This document shows, piece after piece, positions 22,063 to 35,537 of a DNA stretch of 64,000 nt. How positions within the stretch are numbered: the stretch's first letter is position 1; the number at the start of each line of letters is the position of its first letter. The translations under genes were made by a program, and so were the position numbers. Where the stretch lies: the NCBI GenBank assembly GCA_018296165.2, contig JACKQL020000114.1, positions 1 to 64,000 of the forward strand, given 5' to 3'. The DNA is from Termitomyces sp. T153 (Eukaryota > Basidiomycota > Agaricomycetes > Agaricales > Lyophyllaceae). A model generated the notes under the pieces. That model worked only from the letters and a program-made list of their open reading frames with translations, was not told the DNA's origin and made no database searches.

Positions 22063-24063
22063 TCAAGAAGTAGAGCTCGGGTACAACGGGAAAACATTGT
22101 TCGCATATCGTCCGCGCCGATGGAATGCCGCCTCTCGACAATCAACAAGGCCATCCTTCACGTCCCAGTTTAGAGAATTAACGAAATTGAGAATCACGGT
22201 GACGTGTTGCTCAGCATTTGGTGAGAGGGATCTGCAGTTCTCCACAGAAAGTTCGTGGACAGGCAGCCCTCGTGTTTTCCTCAGATGTAGAATAGCAGCT
22301 AGGACAGCTGTATCAACAAAGTATGCTTCTTCCTCGGAATTGTCCTGGCACAAGTCAATTTTCAAGGAACGGAGAGACCTGAAGTGCAATGGACCTGAAG
22401 CTCTGGGTAGCTTCAACTCCGCCAGCTTTGCCTCGTCCGACAACTCTGACAACTGAACGAGGCGTTCATAGTCGATAGATAAGTGGGAAGAGGAGCCATA
22501 CAACGGCGGGAAATTGATATCTATCGTGTCAGAGACTGGATGGATCCCCTCGAAGTCGGCACTGCTCTCGCTCTCTAGTCCACCGTTCCCATTGACGCAT
22601 CTGGAAACATGCACCCACTTCTCCTCACCAGTTGTGACAGTAGTAATCAATTCCTGATGCGAAACACCAATCAGTAAGGCTTCAAACCAGCTACGCGTGT
22701 ACTTCTGGACATGAAGGGTGTGCAACAAGGCTTTATCACCAAATACATTGAGCAAGAAGCTGGGAGGGAATTGACCCTGTATGCATAAGGATTCCACATT
22801 CAATATGGGGAGGGTTTCCAGGAATGTTCTAAAGGCGTTGAGCCATCCCCAATCTTTGTAGAAGCGGACCTGAAATCCCACTGTATTAGAGGAGAGTTTA
22901 TCTGCCGATCTCCCTCGAACCTCGACGGCGACTTGTTTGGAATTGCACTTGATTTCAAGATCAGTGACAGAGGAGATTGATGACCCTAGCTTGTTTCCAA
23001 GTGCACGGGCCTTACCGATTTTGTAGAAATCGGAAGGACAAATGTCGAGATATGTGCTCGCAGGATAATCTATGCAAGAAAGAAGAGTAAAACAATTACT
23101 GGTGTAGTCGGCCACCACGAAACGACGCAAGTTGGAAAGAACGATATAAGGGTTTGTTGGCATTGGCTCCGCATAATGATCAGGAAGACATATCGTGATG
23201 AGTTGTAGTGTTTGGAGATTGATGGCTAGTCCTAGGAGCTTCATAACGTGGGTTAAGCTTATATCTGGATTATCATCATGAACCAGCTTGAGGTTTGTTA
23301 AACCTGAGATCATGGACAAGCCTGGGGATATCGTGCAGTTTCGGAGTTTGAGTTTCCTGAGTCTTGGCGCCGTATTAGCAAAAAGATTATCAGGAAGATG
23401 ATGCATCCCGTGAAATATCGAGTCGACCTTGAGATACTCTAAGATTGGAGCCGGCTTGGTTAGACTAGATAGAACGTCCGAAAACGTTTCCTTTGAGTCA
23501 TCGGGCCTATGTATCAGGAGGAGCTCCCGAACCCGGTAGATCTCTTCCAAGGCTCTACGACATCCTGTCCATCTTTGGATCTCTCCTTTCCATTCGATTT
23601 GGATCTCTTCTGACCTTCTTTTAAACCTGTCTCGGGTTCGACCTTTATCTACCCAGATATGTAGTGGGATGGCTCCAGATCTGGGAAGCATTACTTCGGT
23701 CAACCATTCATTGGCACCATTGAGGCGAATGAAGCTCCATAGATGAGGGCAAGCAAGGGCAGTGCGGCGCCACGTGGCACAGACAGCTGCAACGTTTAAC
23801 CACCCATGTTTGATATCAGATCGTTGCATAGATAAATTCCAGGTGAAGATTCTTGCTAGAAGCTCGTCTGGCAATCGCGCGGTGATATTCAAAGAGTTTT
23901 GTCGTATTTTGAGATCGAGAATCTTGCGGGTCAGGGTAGATATCTCTCTTTGGATCCGCGCAAAGTCTGCATCTCTGTCTTGAGCGCTACTGTAGCAGGA
24001 GACATCGATCGCGGTACTTGGGAGGGGTGGACATTCTATCGTTAGAATCAAAGATCGAACCAT
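22063..24063 (-). CDS. F-box protein with leucine-rich C-terminal region
   Basis: A single open reading frame of 666 residues from the preferred start at 24063 (MVRSLILTIEC); the frame stays open upstream to 24210, but that extension is hydrophobic and unlike the family. A coiled-coil segment with many charged residues precedes the F-box, LPDELLARIFTW near residue 60, followed by VCATWRRTALACPHLW. F-box proteins bind Skp1 and bring substrates to SCF ubiquitin ligases. The rest shows irregular leucine-rich strands (LRKLKLRNC, NLKLVHDD). Agaricomycetes carry large, fast-evolving families of this type; the substrate is unknown. It lies head-to-head with another F-box gene at 24606. Confidence 0.8.
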   Translation of the reverse strand: MVRSLILTIECPPLPSTAIDVSCYSSAQDRDADFARIQREISTLTRKILDLKIRQNSLNITARLPDELLARIFTWNLSMQRSDIKHGWLNVAAVCATWRRTALACPHLWSFIRLNGANEWLTEVMLPRSGAIPLHIWVDKGRTRDRFKRRSEEIQIEWKGEIQRWTGCRRALEEIYRVRELLLIHRPDDSKETFSDVLSSLTKPAPILEYLKVDSIFHGMHHLPDNLFANTAPRLRKLKLRNCTISPGLSMISGLTNLKLVHDDNPDISLTHVMKLLGLAINLQTLQLITICLPDHYAEPMPTNPYIVLSNLRRFVVADYTSNCFTLLSCIDYPASTYLDICPSDFYKIGKARALGNKLGSSISSVTDLEIKCNSKQVAVEVRGRSADKLSSNTVGFQVRFYKDWGWLNAFRTFLETLPILNVESLCIQGQFPPSFLLNVFGDKALLHTLHVQKYTRSWFEALLIGVSHQELITTVTTGEEKWVHVSRCVNGNGGLESESSADFEGIHPVSDTIDINFPPLYGSSSHLSIDYERLVQLSELSDEAKLAELKLPRASGPLHFRSLRSLKIDLCQDNSEEEAYFVDTAVLAAILHLRKTRGLPVHELSVENCRSLSPNAEQHVTVILNFVNSLNWDVKDGLVDCREAAFHRRGRYANNVFPLYPSSTS

Positions 24064-24605
24064 TTTTACATGCAAGTAAAAGTGTACATACCCATTGCAA
24101 GTTATTCTTGAAAATCCAGTGAGGCAGCAGATAAAGCAAACTAAGGCGTAACTTACATGACGACGTATAATGAGAGTTCGAGACTTACTCGTCAATTTAC
24201 GTATGTACAAATTACGTCCAAAGAGTCGTATTGACCATCAGCGGAGATTCATTCACGGCTGCTGGCGAACCGCGCCGTGATAACTATCTGTCTTTTACCA
24301 TGGTTTTTCTGATCTGCGTAGAAGCTTCAAGCTTCAAATTTCAAGCTGTGTCTGGGTTGACGACTTCCAATCCTAGATCTGAGTCGACTGCAAATCGAAA
24401 ATTGATAATGTTATCAAAATACGTATCTTTCGTCAGTAATCCAGCGACTTCGATGAATCTTTAAGCCTTCCTAGCCGCGGCCTCGAGGTTAATTGCTGCA
24501 AATGAAACGCCTCGTTTGTACTAGAAACAAAGGCAGAATCTGATTTAGAACCCTAGGTGAGTTTGGCGCTTAACATCTTCCTACCAAAGCCCACCAAGCA
24601 CGTTA
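24064..24605. promoter_or_regulatory. Divergent intergenic region between two F-box genes
   Basis: About 540 bp separate the two start codons. It must hold both promoters. No recognisable operator was found. Confidence 0.4.
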
Positions 24606-25769
24606 ATGGACCCCTCCCTCCTCTCTCTGCGCCTCGAAGAAACTCGTCTCATCACTGCACTTTCCTCCATCCGAAGCCAACTCAACGAATACGCACCCAT
24701 CTCTACCCTCCCCCCTGAAATTTTGGAACACATCTTCACCCTCTGTATCCCATGGCTCTTTCTCCCTCAAAGGAACTCGCACCCCCTCGCATGGACACAA
24801 GCCTGTCGCAAATGGCGCAATATATCTATCAACGCCCCCCGGCTCTGGTCGTACATCGACGTGTGTGACAACCGCCTCGCGGCTGAATGCCTTGTGCGCT
24901 CTGCAAACGCACCTATTCATGTAATATCGAGTTCACTCTACTGGAGATGCACTACGGATGAGACCTTGCTCGTTCCACATTTTGAACGTATCAATTCAAT
25001 CAACGTCCTTCTCTTTCCCGAGGGCATCGCCCAGCTCTTCTCAAAATGCCCCTCCCTCCCGAATCTGATAACACTCTCACTTAAAGTACCCCCAATCGCC
25101 TCAAACTTCCTCCTTGACCTCTCACCGATGTACCTTCCATCCCTTCGTCGGCTCACGCTATGGAGTGTGTCCGTTCCTTGGACAATGTGCGTGGGACTGA
25201 CGTATCTACATCTACGCGGTCTCGTCGCGGGGTACTCGCCCACCATTGAACAGCTCCTTGATCTGCTCAAAGCTTCGCCATGTATTGAGGAGATTCATTT
25301 TGAGCATGTCACGCCCACAGACTCGGGCCTCCTTCATAATCAAACACCCTACTCTCACTATCTTCCCTCCCTGCACCACCTCCACCTGACATCCAAGCCT
25401 CCTTTCAAAATCCACACCCTCCTCTCGTACCTCGTCCTTCCGTCCTCTGCACACCTCTCGATTTCGTGCCCACACTTCGAGAGGCTGCACGACCTCTTCC
25501 CGGATACGGCATCGGAGACATTGTTTCCTCACCTATCATCCGAGAAGATTATGGTTGCAATCGATCGCTGGCGGGACTTGAAAGGGCTCAGTCTATTCAC
25601 GAGTCAGATTTCAAGTGCATCATCTATTCGGCATTCCAAGTTCATGTCGATCTACGTGCAGTGTCTTACCATGCAGTCCTTCCTATCTGACATCGTTTCG
25701 TTCTTCAACATCAGCTGCGCCACGATTCTTGATGATTTTTCTGGTGGGACAGTATCTGCTTTCCTCTGA
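24606..25769 (+). CDS. F-box-like protein
   Basis: A single-exon gene of 387 residues. The first 35 residues form a short helix (LRLEETRLITALSSIRSQL) typical of mushroom F-box proteins, followed by ISTLPPEILEHIFTLC and ACRKWRNISINAPRLWSYI, the F-box itself. The remainder consists of leucine-rich strands and the start of a repeat fold. It probably serves as a substrate receptor of an SCF ubiquitin ligase. It is shorter than its divergent neighbour and shares only the F-box plan with it, so the two are not a recent tandem duplication. The frame also runs on in alternative frames downstream to about 25860, so a spliced C-terminal extension cannot be excluded. Confidence 0.72.
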   Translation: MDPSLLSLRLEETRLITALSSIRSQLNEYAPISTLPPEILEHIFTLCIPWLFLPQRNSHPLAWTQACRKWRNISINAPRLWSYIDVCDNRLAAECLVRSANAPIHVISSSLYWRCTTDETLLVPHFERINSINVLLFPEGIAQLFSKCPSLPNLITLSLKVPPIASNFLLDLSPMYLPSLRRLTLWSVSVPWTMCVGLTYLHLRGLVAGYSPTIEQLLDLLKASPCIEEIHFEHVTPTDSGLLHNQTPYSHYLPSLHHLHLTSKPPFKIHTLLSYLVLPSSAHLSISCPHFERLHDLFPDTASETLFPHLSSEKIMVAIDRWRDLKGLSLFTSQISSASSIRHSKFMSIYVQCLTMQSFLSDIVSFFNISCATILDDFSGGTVSAFL

Positions 25770-26556
25770 CGCCAGTGCCTTCGGTCTACGTTCCTATCGT
25801 TTCCACCTTTTCATAAGTTACCAGTGCATACTATCCACCCTTCATACAAGTTCTGCGTAGGTGATGTTCTTACGAACGCTCTTCCATTCAAGTTCTGCTT
25901 GAATTATATTCTTACGAAACCTCGCCTCAAAAACATGTCAGAAACCTTCCCTAGTCTAGACTTTCTCGTCTGCATGCCAACTACTAGTCATTGCCTGCGC
26001 CAGATTCTGAGCCGGAGGCGGGATATGACCTACTACAAGATACTACCCTTTCTTTGTCCGATTTTTTGTTCAGGACTGCAAGAAGTCCATTCTCTATATT
26101 CCCGGGCCAGGTCACGTCGGACTCGACAAATCTACGTATCATTAGCACGAGCCGAGTGGGCAGGCTGGATTACGAGCCTACTAGTAGCGCTTTGTGACGT
26201 GATATTGATTGGCATTCAGTGGATGTGAATGGGTCGATGGTTCCAGCCAGCTCTTAATAGGGAATTTTCGAGAGTATCATAGGTGGATGACAGCAACAAA
26301 TACTGTTGTGTTGAGAGAAAATCGATGCCATCTACTTTTCCTCGCCCGACAAGTACTCTTGTGGAGCTTCGGGTTTGCGCTTTTTGATGGGATAAAATCT
26401 GCGGAACCATGAAATGTATACGACTCCTCATTCTTTGGACCCTGATCCAGGAACCTTAATAATGCCACGAACGTAAATTTAGCAGGTTATAGCACGACAA
26501 AAACATGTATATGGCTTCTTCCACATCATCCCCATCAACTAATCTCAATGTAACAA
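25770..26556. other. Intergenic region between convergent genes
   Basis: This contains the 3' regions of the F-box gene and the small minus-strand gene. Open frames of 60-134 codons occur on both strands, without known motifs or consistent splice support. Confidence 0.4.
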
Positions 26557-27194
26557 TCACTCGTCGTCTTTCTTCTGCCCAAATAGATTCAACGAAGGAA
26601 GCTCCTTTCCAGTGACACTTTTAAAACCGTTTCGTATCGCATGAGCAATCTGTTCATCCTTCAACTGCTCAATCGCCGACTCATTCTTCTGCTGTCCCTC
26701 CTTCAACACATGCTCCTGGACAAAATCGATTGCTAGTAAATAACAGGGTCAGTAATACATCTTTTTATTCTCTAGATAGAGGATCTACCTTTATCGAGCC
26801 CATCTTCTTTAGCCTCCCCTTTCGCCCCGCCTCCAAGCATGTTATTGATCTTGTCCTCGAGCGTTTGTGGCTTCGGCGGGCTGTTGTCCTTCGTCACATG
26901 GCCGACAGCCTCCTCGAGTTTTCCCAGCAATCCTTCGTGTTTAGGAGCTGGGGCTGGAGGTGGCGTGGAGTGACCGAACGCGTTAGAGAGCTTGTCAAGC
27001 AGATGCTCTTCCTTTGGAGGGACAGGGGTAGAGAGCGAGGACGGAGGTTGCATTTCCTCCTTCAGAGCATCTCCCAATTTGTGAAGAAGGCCATGACCGT
27101 GGCCTTGTTGCTCATGTGCAGGGTCCGAAGTTTGGACAGGGGCTCGAGTAGAGTTTGCATCATCGTTGAGAGAAAGATTCTTCAGAAAATCCAT
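26557..27194 (-). CDS. Small hydrophilic protein with four internal LLxKL-type repeats
   Basis: Two exons (26789-27194 and 26557-26732) join in frame to 193 residues. Four spaced amphipathic repeats are visible: HGLLHKLGDAL, EHLLDKLSNAFGH, EGLLGKLEEAVGH and LEDKINNMLGG, separated by proline/charged linkers. The second exon encodes a conserved-looking helix (AIDFVQEHVLKEG, DEQIAHAIRNGFKSV TGKE). The protein is polar and lacks a signal peptide or membrane segment. I have seen similar proteins annotated as hypothetical in many fungi; a role in stress or protein binding is only a guess. The start ATG is followed by a compact, repeat-rich frame and precedes a clean GT donor. Confidence 0.68.
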
Positions 27195-27640
27195 CGTCTA
27201 CTGAATGGTTCAGAATCAGAATGGACGAGAGTATCAAGGAGTACGTGGAATAATATCAGGATGCAAGGCCTTCAGACAACTTTCCGATACAAAGACTTAA
27301 TCGATGATTGATTGTCCGTTATCGCGGAGATATGGTGCGGCAATGCCGCCACAATTCCGTGGCAGATGACAGAAGCACACAGCCACATAGATGTCTCTTT
27401 GTACATCAACTCACAGTAGCATATTTGAGGTCGGATTTGGATTTGAGACTTGAGAGACTCAAAATTCCTGTAAAATCAGAACAATCTTGAAATCCGTGCT
27501 TTCGGAATTTCGGCACCACCGAGCGGAAGTTCAACCCGGTGATCCGATATAGCAATCACATATGATTGCAGCTCATGGCACCAAAAACCTTGCCCAGAAA
27601 CAGGGTAAATCACTAAGCAAAGGTGTCTAATGAATCTGGA
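27195..27640. other. Promoter-side flank of the small repeat protein
   Basis: Host-like sequence with normal CpG content up to about 27600, then a sharp change to AT-rich, CpG-poor DNA. No gene is seen. Confidence 0.4.
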
Positions 27641-30600
27641 TCTTCTCACCTTTAGTGGAAGGTTGAGAACTCTGCATTTCTTTGTATGTCTACAATCCTC
27701 TTGAACACCTAATGATAATATGGCAATAACAAATAACTGCTAAGAAGATGTCAGATGCCTAATTGGTACTCAGTGGTGATCCTTTCCATATCTACAATAT
27801 TACTATGGAGAGTGAACATCAAATAGCAACTGATGCACTTCACTGTGCATTTATTGTTGACCTTACATCAATAAAAATGCAGATGCATATCTAGTCCAAT
27901 GTAGCCAGTGTAGCATTGATAGTCCCAGAGAACATATAGAGTACTATTGTGTGCTAAAGAGGCCCCTACTTTTTCCTTCATCTACAGAGTTCTATAGTCA
28001 TGGACTTTGGGCTGCCAAAAGTGACTGATGCTCCTTGAAAAATATTCTAATTACCTTTTTTTAATTTTTATTCAAGAGTATTGCACAGACCACTGAAATA
28101 CCATTGCAAGTCAATTTATCAGACTCCTTTTATGGCTTCAGCAGAAATGCACAAAGAGGATTGTGAACTTAATGAAAACATTCTTATCATATTCTCAAAT
28201 GCTTTTGGCTCAAAATATTGTCCCCTGCACCCAGTGGTAGCCAATTATCAATGATTTATTTATCATGTGGCATGCATGGGCTGTATTGACTGGGGCACAA
28301 TGGCTCAGCTGGCATCATTGTGTCTTCTGGGATAGCCTAAGCATTCCCAAGGGGACCATGGGGTTGTTAGTTTGATTCCTGTGTGTAATGCAGCCTTTGA
28401 TGGAAAACTGTTAAACACTGCACCTGGCTTGTTCAATGCTGCTGGGCAGCCACCACCCTCATGGGTTTATCTAGGGAGGCTTTGTTGTGCAGGCCAAAGT
28501 TGAGCAACCAATCAGCATGTGACTTGATGAAGCAATGCAACCACTACACTCATGTCTGGACAGAAAAAGAAAGGGATCCCTGGCATGACAGATTTGGGAG
28601 AGTCTAGGCTTGCTGACCAAATGTGTCATGGATTGGGTAGGCTGGGGAAATAGGTGCAAAAATATGCTTAGGAAGGTTGCCAAGGAATCATGCAATCTGT
28701 TGGTTAGGTTTGGCATTGGTGTTGAGCTGTGGCCTGACAAATAGTCATGCTGACCTAATCAATTGCTCTTTGGGGTTCCAAGGCTGGCTGACAATACTGG
28801 TCTGGGCATGGGGAAGGGTGTAGAGTAGTGGCACCTTGGCTGGGAGGACTGGCTCAGTGAAAGACTTGGTATGCAGAGTTTCCAGCAAGCATTGCTGAGA
28901 GTAAAAGGGGATAAGATATTGGGATGGCAATTAGCAGCAGATGGTATGGGATTTGATAGTGGGAAGAGAGTATGAACTCTGAGGGATCAAATTGTAGTAA
29001 AATGGCTATGAGGCATAATTGGCATCCTTGAAAAGGCATTGGGCCAGAGTACCCAAGGATGTGTCTGTATTTACTGCTGATGATGTTCATTGCTGCCTAG
29101 CTACTATGCAGAGGACACAACAACTAGTTGTTTTGCAAGTAAAGTATAAACAGACTATAGAAAATGAGGGTGCAAGCCAAGCTAGGATCCAGAGAACCTG
29201 GTTGGTACAAGTGGCACCAAGTTGCTATTGCAAAGTTGGTAGGAAAATGTAGTGAGAAGGGGGAACTCTGCAGGTAAACCCAGCTAGAGTGAATATGAGG
29301 TCATCAGATGGAGATTGCTAGTGGACTGGGACTAGAGAGACACTAGGGATAGCAAAGGTGTTAGTGAAAAGGGGCAATCATGAACTGAAACTAGCTATAG
29401 GTGCTAGCACTAGATAAAGGTGGTACTAGTGAAATGAAATGATGAGGATGCCAACTTGTTAGAGCAAGTGCTAGAGTGAAAGAAGAAGCCTACAAGTTGT
29501 GCAACTTAGATCTGGAGTCTGGGGCTATAATGAGGTACAATTCTTTGATTGTAGTATAGAAAACAGGGCAGTATTTATAGTAAGTAAAGGTAATAGAACT
29601 ATAAGGAGACAATGTCAGTAAGTAATGGGGAACTGGTTGCTAGCAACCTAGCTGAGTCAGGAAGAATGGCATGTGAAAGTAAGTAACCCAAAATATAGCT
29701 AAAGTTGACACCTGGAATGACAATCAGTACACTAGTTACTAGGTGTTATGCAATAAGTAAATAAAACTAAATTAAGTAGCAAGAAAACTATGCCAATAAT
29801 ACTAAGAAAAGAAATATGATTGGCAACTTTGTTAGGAGGTCACTAGAGGTCACTAGTTGCCATAAGGGAAAGTTGTCCAATGGGCTGAGAGTCTAGACCA
29901 GACATGAAAAAGGCATGTGACCATCATATCATATAGGAACTGAGGAATCTGGAAGTCATCAAAAACATAGGAAAACAGGGAAATCAGTGCTTAGTGAGAA
30001 TACAGTCTTATCATCCTCCTCTGGACTGAAATTTTGACTGTCCCCAGTCAACTGTCAAAGTCTTGTGATTTGCTAAATGGTCCATGCACTATTTTTGAGG
30101 ATTAAATAGTGCTGGCATCAGTGTCAAACTTTGTCAAATTCCACATACCTCATATTTGCTTACTCATTCTGACTCTCCCATACTTTACTCAAAATGTCCT
30201 CTGTTACTGCTGCTGCTTCCTAGGTCAACCACAAGCATGCTGCCCACACCTACTTGGGCAAAATCAACCAAATCTTAGCAAGGGCTCACAAGGTAATGGC
30301 TGAGGATCCCAAAAGCATGTGACCACTTTCTTCAAGGCCTACTTGTGCTGGTTTGAGATTGCAGAGAGTGGAGTAGAGTGGTCAGGCAGCACTGCTGTGG
30401 AGAAGGAATGTTGTGAGCTATATGCTTGCTATGCTAGCAAATCTTGGATGGTACCTAATGCCAAAAACTTTGTAAATGCTTTTGTACTTTCTGCTGCACC
30501 TGTTGCTAGACTCTCCCCCAGCCTTCATTGGAGTACAAGATTGACACAACTTGTTTGCTGAGGAGTTGATGGTGAGTGGCTGCAGCATCACAAGAGGTAC

Positions 30601-30960
30601 ATATTCCCCAGGTTGTTTGAAAAAATATTACTTATCTGCAAATTAGGTTTCTAGGTCTGCATTAACAATCACTTTAGACCATTTTTCAGTTACAGGTGTG
30701 CATGATACCACAATCAGAAATGTCTTTTCCATGTGCCTAAAGATGATCCAAGCAATTGAAAAACTGCAAAGTTCCAGTTGTCTTGAAAATACTTTCCTAC
30801 ATGACCACCTAAATAATCCTCACATGGGTCTGTGATAAAGTTCCATGCATGAGTGTCCAGAGAGCCAAGTCCTTTTCCCATTGCAAGTATAGTGAACTCA
30901 CTGATAGTGATCAAGTACAACCCCAGTCATAACCATCAGGAATCCGGACTGTTTGTTCCA
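27640..30960. repeat. CpG-depleted, gene-free repeat relic
   Basis: More than 3 kb with almost no CG dinucleotides and many TG/CA, as expected for long-methylated, decayed transposon DNA. No ORF over 90 codons carries a known domain. A TATA-like stretch on the minus strand near 29575 and purine-rich DNA near 30020 could be remains of an LTR, but no matching partner LTR was found. A short plus-strand segment near 30220-30300 reads as a possible protein relic (VNHKHAAHTYLGKINQIL). Confidence 0.5.
28294..28390 (+). repeat. Possible tRNA-derived SINE head (A and B box)
   Basis: TGGCTCAGCTGG at 28301-28312 matches the RNA polymerase III A-box consensus TRGCNNAGYNGG exactly. About 57 bp downstream, AGTTTGATTCC at 28369-28379 matches the B-box GGTTCGATTCC except for two transitions of the kind methylation decay produces. 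No cloverleaf with proper stems can be drawn, so it is not a working tRNA. A tRNA-derived SINE is plausible, but no second copy or tail is visible here. Confidence 0.3.
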
Positions 30961-32451
30961 TGAATGATCCTGACTTGCACCCCTTGTCAAATTCATACAG
31001 TGGGAATCTCGCACTGGCATGAGGTACATCCTATGGAGCACAAGACCAGAGTCGTTTCCAGATAGTCATCCCCGTGAAGCTTCAGTCAAGCTTCGAAACT
31101 CATTGACAAACTACAGCCTTCATCCCCACGAATTTCGACTCCGACCTGTCCTTCTGGTCACCCTGACAAGTTATTTCGTTCTGCCCGCGGCACCTCTGAT
31201 ACCAATTTTTTGAGTTCTTCCAATTTTCATGGCTAGCCCCATGTGCTCTGAATTGAATTTGGATCATCAATCACCGTACTGTTATTATTATCATCATTGA
31301 CCGTGATGACTGCTCAATTCTTTGTGCGACGCGGTGATGTTTGCCTAGTGACTTAGGCCTCAGCGTCTCGGAACTCGATATCATTTTTTGTGTCCTGTGC
31401 AATGTGTCTGCAGAATTCAAATACTGGGATTGGACCTTACATGTTGGACATTCGATGTGAAACTCTTGGGTCACGGCTCCGCATGGCAGGTCGAAACCTT
31501 CAAGTCGCTGGCAAGGTACACATCGATATGGATTAGCGAGACGAGAAGAATACTTCTACTTCCTGCTCCCCTCTCATGTTCACAAGACGTTTGGACTAGT
31601 TTACTGCAAGCCTCGTGGTGTCGTTTGAACGATTCGTTGTTCCGGCTATTAGTTTCTTCTTGACATCGTGACAAAACTCTGCTTGTTAGGCGCAGTCTCT
31701 ACGACCACGTCCTTGGTACTGAATCCGTTTCCTCTGAATAGGCATTCCTCTCTCCCTCACCAGTCAGTTTGTCCTGCGAATCTCTCAGTCATGCTTCTAT
31801 CAGTATGTAGGAATACTTAAGACTGGGGTCTTTTCTTATACTTACTTGCCCCTTTAAGATTCTCAAGCCTTGATTGATTGAATCTTAATCCTCACAAATT
31901 CAAACCAATGGGAAAGTCAGGAAAATTGCGTACCCTCGACGATTTTGTACACAGAGCAGCACATCCGTATAAGCTCTGAAACGTCGAAATGGATATGTCG
32001 ATTTCCTGCTCTGTGTCAGAAGATTAGTAAAAACAATTGCCGTCTTAAGGGAAACTTACGCTGGATCTCGTTCAATACATAACGGCGATCGATTTTTATA
32101 TATAGTTGAGTTGTAGACGGTAAGTGCGTCCTCCTGGAAACAGACGTAGACAATAGTTGATGCTTCACGGAGGGAAGATTGAGGTGAAACAAAGAAATTC
32201 GCCACAGATTTGCGTTCATTATAATAATTATTAAAGTCAGATTTCATAGAGGGTTTACAGAGATGCGAATTACAAAAAGCGTCGGTGATGATTTACAAGG
32301 ACATTCTTTTAAAGCTGACAAGATGGCAAAGCAGGAGACTAAATTTCAAGCAGCGGGAGTAAACATCTGCAAACACAGAGTCAGTTCCAACCACTACGTC
32401 CTCTTTTCTTTTATCGTGCGGTGCCCCGTAAAACCAATATATACTTTAAAG
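30961..32451. other. Intergenic region upstream of PRP4 kinase
   Basis: CpG content is normal again. Several 60-90 codon frames exist on both strands at 31019-31675, and a splice-like minus-strand segment lies near 31940-32020, but none could be linked into a convincing gene. The PRP4 promoter must lie in the right part. Confidence 0.4.
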
Positions 32452-35188
<2,737 letters not shown>

Positions 35189-35537
35189 GTCAAATAATCA
35201 GAGAGACGAGATGGTTTCCCTACGTAAAGATTCAAATTCACTCGTTGCTTCGCAGGCCACAGTTTCACTTGGGTCTTTTTTATTCTTATTGTAGCTCTAT
35301 CCGCCCCCGCGGACATACGAACAAGAATTCAATGCGAGATGTTTATTCCGTATTCCCGTGCCTTCTGCTTCTCTGCATGTGATGATTATGCTTGTGTCCT
35401 GCGAGCAGTCACACGATACCCTCGGAGTGTTAGTTCCCACCTAGGCCAAGGGCGATGACATTAAAGGAGGAGTTAGTCGCTTGTGATTCTTTTCATTCCA
35501 TCTCATTTTTTCTTGTAAGCTTCGGTATTGATATCTG
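35189..35537. promoter_or_regulatory. Short intergenic region between PRP4 and the cyclase-family gene
   Basis: About 350 bp hold the PRP4 3' end and the promoter and leader of the next co-directional gene. No motif was recognised. Confidence 0.4.

Noticed and set aside
24064..24210. N-terminal extension of the F-box protein to an ATG at 24210
   Set aside because: The added 49 residues are hydrophobic and cysteine-rich and do not resemble the helix that precedes the F-box in this family; the start at 24063 is preferred.
31271..32050. Possible spliced minus-strand gene around EQEIDISISTFQSLYG
   Set aside because: One segment has plausible splice borders, but neighbouring pieces could not be joined in frame, and there is no known domain.
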